A stretch of 64,000 nucleotides of DNA from Apostichopus japonicus (taxonomy: Eukaryota > Echinodermata > Holothuroidea > Aspidochirotida > Stichopodidae), in NCBI RefSeq assembly GCF_037975245.1, contig NC_092577.1, positions 26,225,398 through 26,289,397 of the forward strand. The letters are read 5' to 3'. Numbering within the stretch: position 1 is the first letter of the stretch; each line of letters begins with the position of its first letter. A program made the translations under genes and the position numbers. The notes under the pieces are model-generated. The model made no database searches and had not been told where the DNA came from. It was given only the letters and a program-made list of their open reading frames with translations. Shown here in pieces: positions 52,501 through 64,000 of the stretch.

Positions 52501-55341
52501 ATCGGTCTTGCACATTCGATTTATCGGTACCGTACTTTCGATTTATCGGTACCGCACATTCGATTAATCGGTATCGCACATTCGATTAAACGGTATCGCA
52601 CGTTCGATTTATCGGTAACAAACGTTCGATTTATCGGTACCGCACATTCGATTTATCGGCACCGCACATTCGATTTATCGGTACCACAATATCGATTTAT
52701 CGGTACCGCACATACGATTTATCGGTACCGCACATTCGATTTATCGGTACCGCACATTCGATTTATCGGTATCGCACATTCGATTTATCGGTATCGCACG
52801 TTCGATTTATCGATACCGCACATTCGATTTATCGGTATCGCAAATTCGGATAAATAGGTATCGCACATTCGATTAAACGGTATCGCACATTCGATTTATC
52901 GGTACCACAAATTCGATTAATCGGTATCGCACATTCGATTAAACGGTATCGCACATTCGATTTATCGGTAACAAACGTTCGATTTATCGGTACCGCACAT
53001 TCGATTTATCGGCACCGCACATTCGATTTATCGGTACCACAATATCGATTTATCGGTACCGCACATTCTATTTATCGGCACCGCACATTCGATTTATCGG
53101 TACCACAATATCGATTTATCGGTACCGCACATACGATTTATCGGTACCGCACATTCGATTTATCGGTACCGCACATTCGATTTATCGGTATCGCACATTC
53201 GATTTATCGTTTTCGCACGTTCGATTTATCGATATCGCACATTCGATTTATCGGTATCGCACGTTCGATTTATCGATACCGCACATTCGATTTATCGGTA
53301 TCGCAAATTCGGATAAATAGGTATCGCACATTCGATTAAACGGTATCGCACATTCGATTTATCGGTACCACAAATTCTATTAATCGGTATCGCACATTCG
53401 ATTAAACGGTATCGCACATTCTATTTATCGGTAACAAACGTTCGATTTATCGGTACCGCACATTCGATCTATCGGCACCGCACATTCGATTTATCGGTAC
53501 CGCAATATCGATTAATCGGTATCGCACATTCGATTTTTCGGTACCGCACATTCGATTTATCGGTATCGCAAATTCGATTAATCGGTATCGCACATTCGAT
53601 TTATCGGTAACGCAGTTTCGATTTATCGGTACCGCACATTCGATTTATCGGTATCGCAAATTCGGATAAATAGGTATCGCACATTCGATTAAACGGTATC
53701 GCACATTCGATTTATCGGTATCGCACATTCGACTTATCGGTATCGTAAATTTAATTATCGGTATCGCGCATTCGATTTATCGGTATCGCACCTTCGATTT
53801 ATTGGTCCCGCACAATCGATTTATCGGTATCGCAATATCGATTAATCGGTCTCGCACATTCGATTTATCGGCACCGCACATTCGATTTATCGGTACCGCA
53901 CATTCGATTAATCGGTATCGCAAATTCGATTAATCGGTATCGCACATTCGATTAATCGGTATCGCACATTCCATTTATCGGTACCGCACATTCGATTTAT
54001 CGGTATCGCATATTCGATTAATCGGTATCGCACGTTCGATTTATCGGTACCGCACATTCGATTTATCGGTACCGCAATATCGATTTATCGGTTTCGCACA
54101 TTCGATTTATCGGTATCGCAAATTCGATTAATCGGTATCGTACATTCGATTTACCGATATCGCACATTCGATTTATCGGCACCGCACATTCGATTTATCG
54201 GTACCGCACATTCGATTTATCGGTATCGCACATTCGATTTATCGGTACCGCACATTCGATTTATAGGTATCGCAAATTCGATTTATCGGTATCGCATATT
54301 CGATTTATCGGTACCGCACAATCGATTAATCGGTACCGCACATTCCATTTATCGTTACCATACATTCGATTTTTTGTTATCGCACATTCGATTTATCGGT
54401 ACCGCAATATCGATTTATCGGTACCGCACATTCCATTTATCGGTATCGTACATTCGATTTATCGGTAACGCACTTTCAATTTATCGGAACCGCACATTCG
54501 ATTTATCGGCACCGCACATTCGATTTATCGGTACCGCACATTCGATTAATCGGTATCGCATATTCGATTAATCAGTATCGCACGTTCGATTTATCGGTAC
54601 CGCACATTCCATTTATCGGCACCGCACATTCGATTTATCGGTACCGCAATATCGATTTATCGGTATCGCACATTCGATTTATCGGTATCGCACATTCGAT
54701 TTATCGGTCCCGCACAATCGATTAATCGGTACCGCACAATCGACTTATCGGTATCGTTAATTTAATTATCGGTATCGCGCATTCGATTAAACGGTATCGC
54801 ACCTTCGATTTATCGGTCCCGCACAATCGATTTATAGGTATCGCAATATCGATTAATCGGTTTCGCATATTCGATTTATCGGTACCGCACTTTCGATTTA
54901 TTGGTACCGCATATTCGATTTTTCGTTTTCGCACGTTCGATTTATCGGTACCCCACATTCGATTTATAGGTACCACAATGTCGATTTATCGGTCCCGCAA
55001 AATCGATTTATAGGTATCGCACATTCGATTGATCGGTCTCGCACATTCGATTTATCGGCACCGCACTTTCGATTTATCGGTACCGCACATTCAATTAATC
55101 GGTATCGCAAATTCCATTAATCGGTATTGCACATTCGATTAAACGGTATCGCACATTCGATTTATCGGTAACGCACATTCGATTTATCGGTACCGCACCT
55201 TCGATTCATCAGTACCGCACATTCGACTTATCGGTATCGTAAATTTAATAATCGGTATCGCGCATTCGATTTATCGGTATCGCACCTTCGATTTATCGGT
55301 CCCGCACAATCGATTTATAGGTATCGCAATATCGATTAATC
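46547..55341. repeat. Satellite B superunit copy 2, 8795 bp
   Basis: This is the second copy, with modules at 46880, 47638, 51246 and 54722 matching copy 1 at +8795. Visible differences are few: a missing A near 46863 (GCAATTCG), a 66-bp tandem duplication at 50826-50957, absence of a 66-bp segment present in copy 1 near 40801-40866, and scattered single-base changes (for example GTAACGTACATT near 50593). The two 66-bp changes cancel, so the block lengths stay equal. Confidence 0.9.
50826..50957. repeat. 66-bp tandem duplication inside superunit copy 2
   Basis: The landmark ATTTTTTGTTATCG starts at 50826 and again at 50892, exactly 66 bp apart, with matching flanks. Corresponding places at 42103, 45579, 54374 and 56616 have a single copy. 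This is a private, recent trimer-sized duplication. Confidence 0.88.
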
Positions 55342-56790
55342 GGTCTCGCACATTCTATTTATCGGTACTGCACTTTCGATTTATTGGTACCGCATATTCG
55401 ATTTTTCGTTTTCGAACGTTCGATTTATCGGTACCGCACATTCGATTTATCGGTCCCACACAATCGATTTATCAGTCTTGCACATTCGACTTATCGATAT
55501 CGTAAATCTAATTGATCGGTATCGCGCATTCGATTTATCGGTATCGCACATTCGATTTATCGTTACCGCACTTTCGATTTATAGGTACCCCACATTCGAT
55601 TTATAGGTACCGCAATGTCGATTTATCGGTCCCGCAAAATCGATTTATAGGTATCGCACATTCGATTGATCGGTCTCGCACATTCGATTTATCGGCACCG
55701 CACTTTCGATTTATCGGTACCGCACATTCAATTAATCGGTATCGCAAATTCCATTAATCGGTATTGCACATTCGATTAAACGGTATCGCACATTCGATTT
55801 ATCGGTAACGCACATTCGATTTATCGGTACCGCACCTTCGATTCATCAGTACCGCACATTCGACTTATCGATATCGTAAATCTAATTGATCGGTATCGCG
55901 CATTCGATTTATCGGTATCGCACATTCGATTTATCGTTACCGCACAATCGATTTATAGGCATCGCAATATCGATTAATCGGTCTCGCACATTCGATTTAT
56001 CGGTACCGTACTTTCGATTTATCGGTACCGCACATTCGATTAATCGGTATCGCAAATTCGATTAATCGGTATCGCACATTCGATTAAACGGTATCGCACA
56101 TTCGATTTATCGGCACCGCACATTCGATTTATCGGTACCGCACATTCGATTAATCGGTATCGCAAATTCGATTAATCGGTATCGCACATTCGATTAATCG
56201 GTATCGCACATTCCATTTATCGGTACCGCACATTCGATTTATCGGTATCGCATATTCGATTAATCGGTATCGCACGTTCGATTTATCGGTACCGCACATT
56301 CGATTTATCGGTACCGCAATATCGATTCATCGGTTTCGCACATTCGATTTATCGGTATCGCAAATTCGATTAATCGGTATCGTACATTCGATTTACCGAT
56401 ATCGCACATTCGATTTATCGGCACCGCACATTCGATTTATCGGTACCGCAATATCGATTTATCGGTATCGCACATTCGATTTATCGGTACCGCACATTCG
56501 ATTTATAGGTATCGCAAATTCGATTTATCGGTATCGCATATTCGATTTATCGGTACCGCACAATCGATTAATCGGTACCGCACATTCCATTTATCGTTAC
56601 CATACATTCGATTTTTTGTTATCGCACATTCGATTTATCGGTACCGCAATATCGATTTATCGGTACCGCACATTCCATTTATCGGTATCGTACATTCGAT
56701 TTATCGGTAACGCACTTTCAATTTATCGGAACCGCACATTCGATTTATCGGCACCGCACATTCGATTTATCGCTACCGCACATTCGATTA
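55342..56790. repeat. Satellite B superunit copy 3, internally deleted
   Basis: After 55342 the array follows the path seen at 39463 in copy 1 (offset 15879 bp, confirmed by 39633 to 55512). By 56616 it matches 42103 at an offset of 14513 bp. The 1366-bp difference marks a deletion, placed at about 56.05-56.1 kb. The lost part includes the GGTAACAAACGTTC and CGGATAAATAGG units seen at 40.2-41.4 kb. Confidence 0.78.
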
Positions 56791-59740
56791 ATCGGTATCG
56801 CATATTCGATTAATCAGTATCGCACGTTCGATTTATCGGTACCGCACATTCCATTTATCGGTATCGTACATTCGATTTACCGATATCGCACATTCGATTT
56901 ATCGGTAACGCACTTTCGATTTATCGGAACCGCACATTTGATTTATCGGCACCGCACATTCGATTTATCGGTACCGCAATATCGATTTATCGGTATCGCA
57001 CATTCGATTTATCGTTCCCGCACAATCGATTTATAGGTATCGCAATGTCGATTAATCGGTCTCGCACATTCGATTTATCGGCACCGCACATTCGATTTAT
57101 CGGTACCGCAATATCGATTTATCGGTATCGCACATTCGATTAATCGTTCCCGCACAATCGATTTATAGGTATCGCAATGTCGATTAATAGGTCTCGCAAA
57201 TTCGATTGATCGGCACCGCACATTCGATTTATCGGTACCGCAATATCGATTTATCGGTATCGCACATTCGATTCATCGGCACCGCACATTCGATTTATCG
57301 GTACCGCAATATCGATTAATCGGTCCCGCAAAATCGATTTATAGGTATCGCACATTCGATTAATCGGTCTCGCACAATCGATTTATCGGTACCGCACATT
57401 CGATTAATCTGTATCGTACATTCGATTTACCGATATCGCACATTCGATTTATCGGTAACGCACTTTCTATTTATCGGAACCGCACATTCGATTTATCGGC
57501 ACCGCACCTTCGATTTATCGGTACCGCAATATCGATTTATCGGTATCGCACATTCGATTTATCGTTCCCGCACAATCGATTTATAGGTATCGCAATATCG
57601 ATTAATCGGTCCCGCAAAATCGATTTATAGGTATCGCACATTCGATTAATCGGTCTCGCACATTCGATTTATCGGCACCGAACTTTCGATTTATCGGTAC
57701 CGCACATTCGATTAATCGGTCCCGCAAAATCGATTTATAGGTATCGCACATTCGATTAATCGGTCTCGCACAATCGATTTATCGGTACCGCACATTCGAT
57801 TAATCGGTATCGTACATTCGATTTACCGATATCGCACATTCGATTTATCGGTAACGCACTTTCGATTTATCGGAACCGCACATTCGATTTATCGGCACCG
57901 CACCTTCGATTTATCGGTACCGCAATATCGATTTATCGGTATCGCACATTCGATTTATCGTTCCCGCACAATCGATTTATAGGTATCGCAAATTCGATTA
58001 ATAGGTCCCGCAAAATCGATTTATAGGTATCGCACATTCGATTAATCGGTCTCGCACATTCGATTTATCGGTATCGCAAATTCGATTAATCGGTACCGCA
58101 CATTCGATTAATCGGTATCGCACATTCGATTAATCGGTATTGCACATTCGATTAAACGGTATCGCACATTCGATTTATCGGTAACGCACATTCGATTTAT
58201 CGGTACCGCACCTTCGATTTATCGGTAGCAATATCAATTAATCGGTATCGCACATTCCATTTATCGGTACCGCACATTCGATTTACCGGTATCGCACCTT
58301 CGATTTATCGGCACCGCACATTCGATTTATCGGTACCGAAATATCGATTTATCGGTATCACACATACGATTTATCGGTACCGCACATTCGATTTATCGGT
58401 ACCGCACATTCGATTTATCGGTATCGGATATTCGATTAATGGGTATCGCACGTTCGACTTATCGGTACCGCACATTCGATTTATCGGTACCGCAATATCG
58501 ATTTATCGGTATCGCACATTCGATTTATCGTTACTGCTTATTCTATTTATCGGTATCGTAAATTCGATTTATCGGTATCGCACATTCGATTTACCGATAT
58601 CGCACATTCGATTTATCGGCACCGCACATTCGATTTATCGGTCCCGCAATATCGATTTATCGGTATCGCATATTCGATTTATCGGTCCCGCACATTCGAT
58701 TTATCGGTATCGCAAATTCGATTAATCGGTATCGCATATTCGATTTATCGGTATCGCAAATTCGATTTATCGGTTCCGCACATTCGATTTATCGGTATCG
58801 CATATTCGATTTATCAGTATCGCACATTCGATTTATCGGTACCGCACATTCCATTTATCGGTATCGTACATTCGATTTACCGATATCGCACATTCGATTT
58901 ATCGGTATCGCACTTTCGATTTATCGGAACCGCACATTCGATTTATCGGCACCGCACAATCGATTTATCGGTACCGCAATATCGATTTATCGGTATCGCA
59001 CATTCGATTCATCGTTCCCGCACAATCGATTTATAGGTATCGCAATGTCGATTAATCGGTCTCGTAAATCCGATTTATCGGCACCGCACATTCGATTTAT
59101 CGGTACCGCAATATCGATTTATCGGTATCGCACATTCGATTCATCGGCACTGCACATTCGATTGATCGGTACCGCAATATCGATTAATCGGTCCCGCAAA
59201 ATCGATTTATAGGTATCGCACATTCGATTAATCGGTCTCGCACAATCGATTTATCGGCACCGAACTTTCGATTTATCGGTACCGCACATTCGATTAATCG
59301 GTATCGCAAATTCGATTAATCGGTAATGCACATTCGATTAAACGGTATCGCACATTCGATTTATCGGTAATGCACATTCGATTTATCGGTACCGCACCTA
59401 CGATTTATCGGTAGCAATATCAATTAATCGGTATCGCACATTCCATTTATCGGTACCGCACATTCGATTTATCGGTATCGCACATTCGATTTATCGGCAC
59501 CGCACATTTGATTTATCGGTACCGAAATATCGATTTATCGGTATCGCACATACGATTTATCGGTACCGCACATTCGATTTATCGGTACCGCACATTCGAT
59601 TAATGGGTATCGCACATTCGATTAATGGGTATCGCACGTTCGATTTATCGGTACCGCACATTCGATTTATCGGTACCGCAATATCGATTTATCGGTATCG
59701 CACCTTCGATTTATCGGTAGCAATATCAATTAATCGGTAT
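56791..59740. repeat. Satellite B distal duplication, left copy
   Basis: This block carries private landmarks: GCACATTTG at 56931, TTAATCTGTATCG at 57402, TTACTGCTTATTC at 58531, CTCGTAAATCCG at 59061 and GGTAGCAATATC at 59716. All recur in the next block at offsets of 3951, 3951, 3843, 4261 and 4261 bp. The change from 3951 to 3843 reflects a 108-bp loss in the right copy, including a GGTAGCAATATC unit. The rise to 4261 reflects an insertion of about 418 bp near 62.77-63.15 kb. Confidence 0.82.
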
Positions 59741-60750
59741 CGCACATTCGATTTATCGGTACCGAAATATCGATTTATCGGTATCGCACATACGATTTAT
59801 CGGTACCGCACATTCGATTTATCGGTACCGCACATTCGATTTATCGGTATCGCAAATTCGATTAATCGGTATCGTACATTCGATTTACCGATATCGCACA
59901 TTCGATTTATCGGCACCGCACATTCGATTTATCGGTATCGCAAATTCGATTAATCGGTATATCACAATCGATTTATCGGTACCGCACATTCGATTTATCG
60001 GTATCGCACGTTCGATTTATCGTTTTCGCACGTTCGATTTATCGATACCGCACATTCGATTTATCGGTCCCGCACAATCGATTAATCAGTACCGCACAAT
60101 CGACTTATCGGTATCGTTAATTTAATTATCGGTATCGCGCATTCGATTAAACGGTATCGCAACTTCGATTTATCGGTCCCGCACAATCGATTTATAGGTA
60201 TCGCAATATCGATTAATCGGTTTCGCATATTCGATTTATCGGTACCGCACTTTCGATTTATTGGTACCGCATATTCGATTTTTCGTTTTCGCACGTTCGA
60301 TTTATCGGTACCGCACATTCGATTTATAGGTACCGAAATGTCGATTTATCGGTCCCGCAAAATCGATTTATCGGTACCGCACATTCAATTAATCGGTATC
60401 GCAAATTCCATTAATCGGTATTGCACATTCGATTAAACGGTATCGCACATTCGATTTATCGGTAACGCACATTCGATTTATCGGTACCGCACCTTCGATT
60501 TATCGGTAGCAATATCAATTAATCGGTATCGCACATTCCATTTATCGGTACCGCACATTCGATTTACCGGTATCGCACATTCGATTAATCGGCACCGCAC
60601 ATTCGATTAATCGGTATCGCATATTCGATTTATCGGTACCGCACATTCCATTTATCGGTATCGTACATTCGATTTACCGATATCGCACATTCGATTTATC
60701 GGTAACGCACTTTCGATTTATCGGTACCGCACATTCGATTAATCAGTATC
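59741..60750. repeat. Satellite B spacer block between distal duplicates
   Basis: This block is still 22-bp units. It includes the ninth T-rich module (60082-60318), which lies in a context like that of 37.08-37.44 kb, with CGTTTTCGC at 60020. It also has GGTAGCAATATC units at 59716 (just left) and 60506. No non-satellite sequence is present. Confidence 0.75.
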
Positions 60751-63700
60751 GCATATTCGATTAATCAGTATCGCACGTTCGATTTATCGGTACCGCACAT
60801 TCCATTTATCGGTATCGTACATTCGATTTACCGATATCGCACATTCGATTTATCGGTAACGCACTTTCGATTTATCGGAACCGCACATTTGATTTATCGG
60901 CACCGCACATTCGATTTATCGGTACCGCAATATCGATTTATCGGTATCGCACATTCGATTTATCGTTCCCGCACAATCGATTTATAGGTATCGCAATGTC
61001 GATTAATCGGTCTCGCACATTCGATTTATCGGCACCGCACATTCGATTTATCGGTACCGCAATATCGATTTATCGGTATCGCACATTCGATTAATCGTTC
61101 CCGCACAATCGATTTATAGGTATCGCAATGTCGATTAATAGGTCTCGCAAATTCGATTGATCGGCACCGCACATTCGATTTATCGGTACCGCAATATCGA
61201 TTTATCGGTATCGCAAATTCGATTCATCGGCACCGCACATTCGATTTATCGGTACCGCAATATCGATTAATCGGTCCCGCAAAATCGATTTATAGGTATC
61301 GCACATTCGATTAATCGGTCTCGCACAATCGATTTATCGGTACCGCACATTCGATTAATCTGTATCGTACATTCGATTTACCGATATCGCACATTCGATT
61401 TATCGGTAACGCACTTTCTATTTATCGGAACCGCACATTCGATTTATCGGCACCGCACCTTCGATTTATCGGTACCGCAATATCGATTTATCGGTATCGC
61501 ACATTCGATTTATCGTTCCCGCACAATCGATTTATAGGTATCGCAATATCGATTAATCGGTCCCGCAAAATCGATTTATAGGTATCGCACATTCGATTAA
61601 TCGGTCTCGCACATTCGATTTATCGGCACCGAACTTTCGATTTATCGGTACCGCACATTCGATTAATCGGTCCCGCAAAATCGATTTATAGGTATCGCAC
61701 ATTCGATTAATCGGTCTCGCACAATCGATTTATCGGTACCGCACATTCGATTAATCGGTATCGTACATTCGATTTACCGATATCGCACATTCGATTTATC
61801 GGTAACGCACTTTCGATTTATCGGAACCGCACATTCGATTTATCGGCACCGCACCTTCGATTTATCGGTACCGCAATATCGATTTATCGGTATCGCACAT
61901 TCGATTTATCGTTCCCGCACAATCGATTTATAGGTATCGCAAATTCGATTAATAGGTCCCGCAAAATCGATTTATAGGTATCGCACATTCGATTAATCGG
62001 TCTCGCACATTCGATTTATCGGTATCGCAAATTCGATTAATCGGTACCGCACATTCGATTAATCGGTATCGCAAATTCGATTAATCGGTATTGCACATTC
62101 GATTAAACGGTATCGCACATTCGATTTATCGGTAACGCACATTCGATTTATCGGCACCGCACATTCGATTTATCGGTACCGAAATATCGATTTATCGGTA
62201 TCACACATACGATTTATCGGTACCGCACATTCGATTTATCGGTACCGCACATTCGATTTATCGGTATCGCATATTCGATTAATGGGTATCGCACGTTCGA
62301 CTTATCGGTACCGCACATTCGATTTATCGGTACCGCAATATCGATTTATCGGTATCGCACATTCGATTTATCGTTACTGCTTATTCTATTTATCGGTATC
62401 GTAAATTCGATTTATCGGTATCGCACATTCGATTTACCGATATCGCACATTCGATTTATCGGCACCGCACATTCGATTTATCGGTCCCGCAATATCGATT
62501 TATCGGTATCGCACATTCGATTTATCGGTCCCGCACATTCGATTTATCGGTATCGCAAATTCGATTAATCGGTATCGCATATTCGATTTATCGGTATCGC
62601 AAATTCGATTTATCGGTACCGCACATTCGATTTATCGGTATCGCATATTCGATTAATCAGTATCGCACATTCGATTTATCGGTACCGCACATTCCATTTA
62701 TCGGTATCGTACATTCGATTTACCGATATCGCACATTCGATTTATCGGTATCGCACTTTCGATTTATCGGTATCGCAAATTCGATTAATCGGTATTGCAC
62801 ATTCGATTAATCGGTCCCGCAAAATCGATTTATAGGTATCGCACATTCGATTAATCGGTCTCGCACAATCGATTTATCGGTACCGCACATTCGATTAATC
62901 GGTATCGTACATTCGATTTACCGATATCGCACATTCGATTTATCGGTAACGCACTTTCGATTTATCGGAACCGCACATTCGATTTATCGGCACCGCACCT
63001 TCGATTTATCGGTACCGCAATATCGATTTATCGGTATCGCACATTCGATTTATCGTTCCCGCACAATCGATTTATAGGTATCGCAAATTCGATTAATAGG
63101 TCCCGCAAAATCGATTTATAGGTATCGCACATTCGATTTACCGATATCGCACATTCGATTTATCGGTATCGCACTTTCGATTTATCGGAACCGCACATTC
63201 GATTTATCGGCACCGCACAATCGATTTATCGGTACCGCAATATCGATTTATCGGTATCGCACATTCGATTCATCGTTCCCGCACAATCGATTTATAGGTA
63301 TCGCAATGTCGATTAATCGGTCTCGTAAATCCGATTTATCGGCACCGCACATTCGATTTATCGGTACCGCAATATCGATTTATCGGTATCGCACATTCGA
63401 TTCATCGGCACTGCACATTCGATTTATCGGTACCGCAATATCGATCAATCGGTCCCGCAAAATCGATTTATAGGTATCGCACATTCGATTAATCGGTCTC
63501 GCACATTCGATTTATCGGCACCGAACTTTCGATTTATCGGTACCGCACATTCGATTAATCGGTATCGCAAATTCGATTAATCGGTAATGCACATTCGATT
63601 AAACGGTATCGCACATTCGATTTATCGGTAATGCACATTCGATTTATCGGTACCGCACCTACGATTTATCGGTAGCAATATCAATTAATCGGTATCGCAC

Positions 63701-64000
63701 ATTCCATTTATCGGTACCGCACATTCGATTTATCGGTATCGCACATTCGATTTATCGGCACCGCACATTCGATTTATCGGTACCGAAATATCGATTTATC
63801 GGTATCGCACATACGATTTATCGGTACCGCACATTCGATTTATCGGTACCGCACATTCGATTAATGGGTATCGCATATTCGATTAATGGGTATCGCACGT
63901 TCGATTTATCGGTACCGCACATTCGATTTATCGGTACCGTAATATCGATTTATCGGTATCGCACCTTCGATTTATCGGTAGCAATATCAATTAATCGGTA
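60751..64000. repeat. Satellite B distal duplication, right copy (cut by window edge)
   Basis: This repeats the 56.8-59.7 kb landmarks up to GGTAGCAATATC at 63977, where the window ends. The extra segment near 62.77-63.15 kb repeats material seen at 57.72-58.04 and 61.67-61.99 kb (GGTCCCGCAAAATC, GGTCTCGCACAATC, then GTAACGCACTTTC), so it is an internal re-duplication. The array continues past the edge. Confidence 0.82.

Larger units (their letters stand above)
35805..64000. repeat. Satellite B: 22-bp tandem array with multi-level HOR
   Basis: The unit starts GATTTATCGG and ends CCGCACATTC, 22 bp in all. About 1,280 units run to the right edge without interruption. Frequent variants are GATTAATCGG, GATTCATCGG, TATAGG for TATCGG, and TACCGC/TATCGC/TCCCGC/CACCGC in the second half, with CACATTC, CAATATC, CACAATC, CAAATTC or CACGTTC at the end. 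Rare units are 21 bp (ATTTAATTATCGG and ATTTAATAATCGG types), 23 bp (CGGATAAATAGG type) or 20 bp (GGTAGCAATATCAATT type), so the phase shifts slightly. The consensus has three CpGs per 22 bp. There is no gene, spacer or inserted element. Confidence 0.97.

Noticed and set aside
9102-55341. Treating the large duplications as certain biology
   Set aside because: Long near-identical blocks in satellites can be assembly artefacts. The landmarks support them in this sequence, but reads are needed to confirm copy number.
35754-60318. Open frames of 61-126 codons on both strands in satellite B
   Set aside because: They arise because three 22-bp units make 66 bp without stops. Both strands are open at once, and frames end at random 20-, 21- or 23-bp units. 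Nothing suggests coding selection.
35805-64000. CRISPR array
   Set aside because: The 22-bp units abut with no unique spacers, there are no cas genes, and the setting is a eukaryotic-type satellite.
35805-64000. Telomeric repeat
   Set aside because: The unit is 22 bp with balanced base use, and it is neither a short G-rich repeat nor a TTAGG/TTAGGG-like sequence.
35805-64000. DREF-like TATCGATA or GATA-factor sites in satellite B
   Set aside because: AATATCGATTTA reaches only 7 of 8 bases of TATCGATA, and CGATAA lacks the A or T before GATA. The matches are too weak to claim.
1-64000. tRNA, rRNA, transposon or retroelement insertion
   Set aside because: Repeat phase is continuous through both arrays apart from the one junction; no stretch of non-satellite sequence was found.

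Overview
The window is satellite DNA from end to end. I find no protein gene, RNA gene or transposon in its 64 kb. It must come from a eukaryotic chromosome, in a block of the kind found at centromeres, pericentromeres or subtelomeres. The monomer contains motifs used by animal transcription factors, and CpG is not depleted, which would suit an invertebrate animal. The species cannot be read from the sequence, and that placement is inference.

Layout. Positions 1-35806 hold satellite A, a head-to-tail array of a 146-bp monomer. About 245 complete copies fit exactly from just before base 1 to 35759 if nine monomers are 145 bp, each lacking one A. Monomers differ at a small set of diagnostic sites, and the order of variants repeats, so there are higher-order repeats (HORs). 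The clearest is a 32-monomer unit of 4671 bp (from 9102, 13773 and 18444), followed by a shortened 4379-bp version. Smaller block duplications (1751, 1022, 1605 bp) flank it, and a related HOR with offsets of 4379, 4233 and 4087 bp fills about 27.9-35.5 kb.

At 35760-35811 the last, damaged satellite A monomer runs into satellite B at a point where the two satellites share similar sequence. Positions 35805-64000 hold satellite B, about 1,280 copies of a 22-bp unit, often grouped as 66-bp trimers. It also has a multi-level HOR: an 8795-bp superunit (about 37751-46546 and 46547-55341), itself made of 3608-, 3476- and 1711-bp blocks, then a third copy with an internal deletion of about 1.37 kb, then another large duplication (about 56.8-59.7 kb against 60.75-64.0 kb).

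Function. Nothing here acts as an operon or pathway. The most interesting content is in the monomers. Each satellite A unit has a near-invariant stem-loop with a variable loop, a perfect nuclear-receptor DR1 (part of a DR1+DR4 triple half-site), an ETS consensus and a CACGTG E-box. Each satellite B unit carries three CpGs, strong dyad symmetry and a spacing-shifted resemblance to the CENP-B box. The many short open frames on both strands are by-products of the repeat periods and are not annotated as genes.
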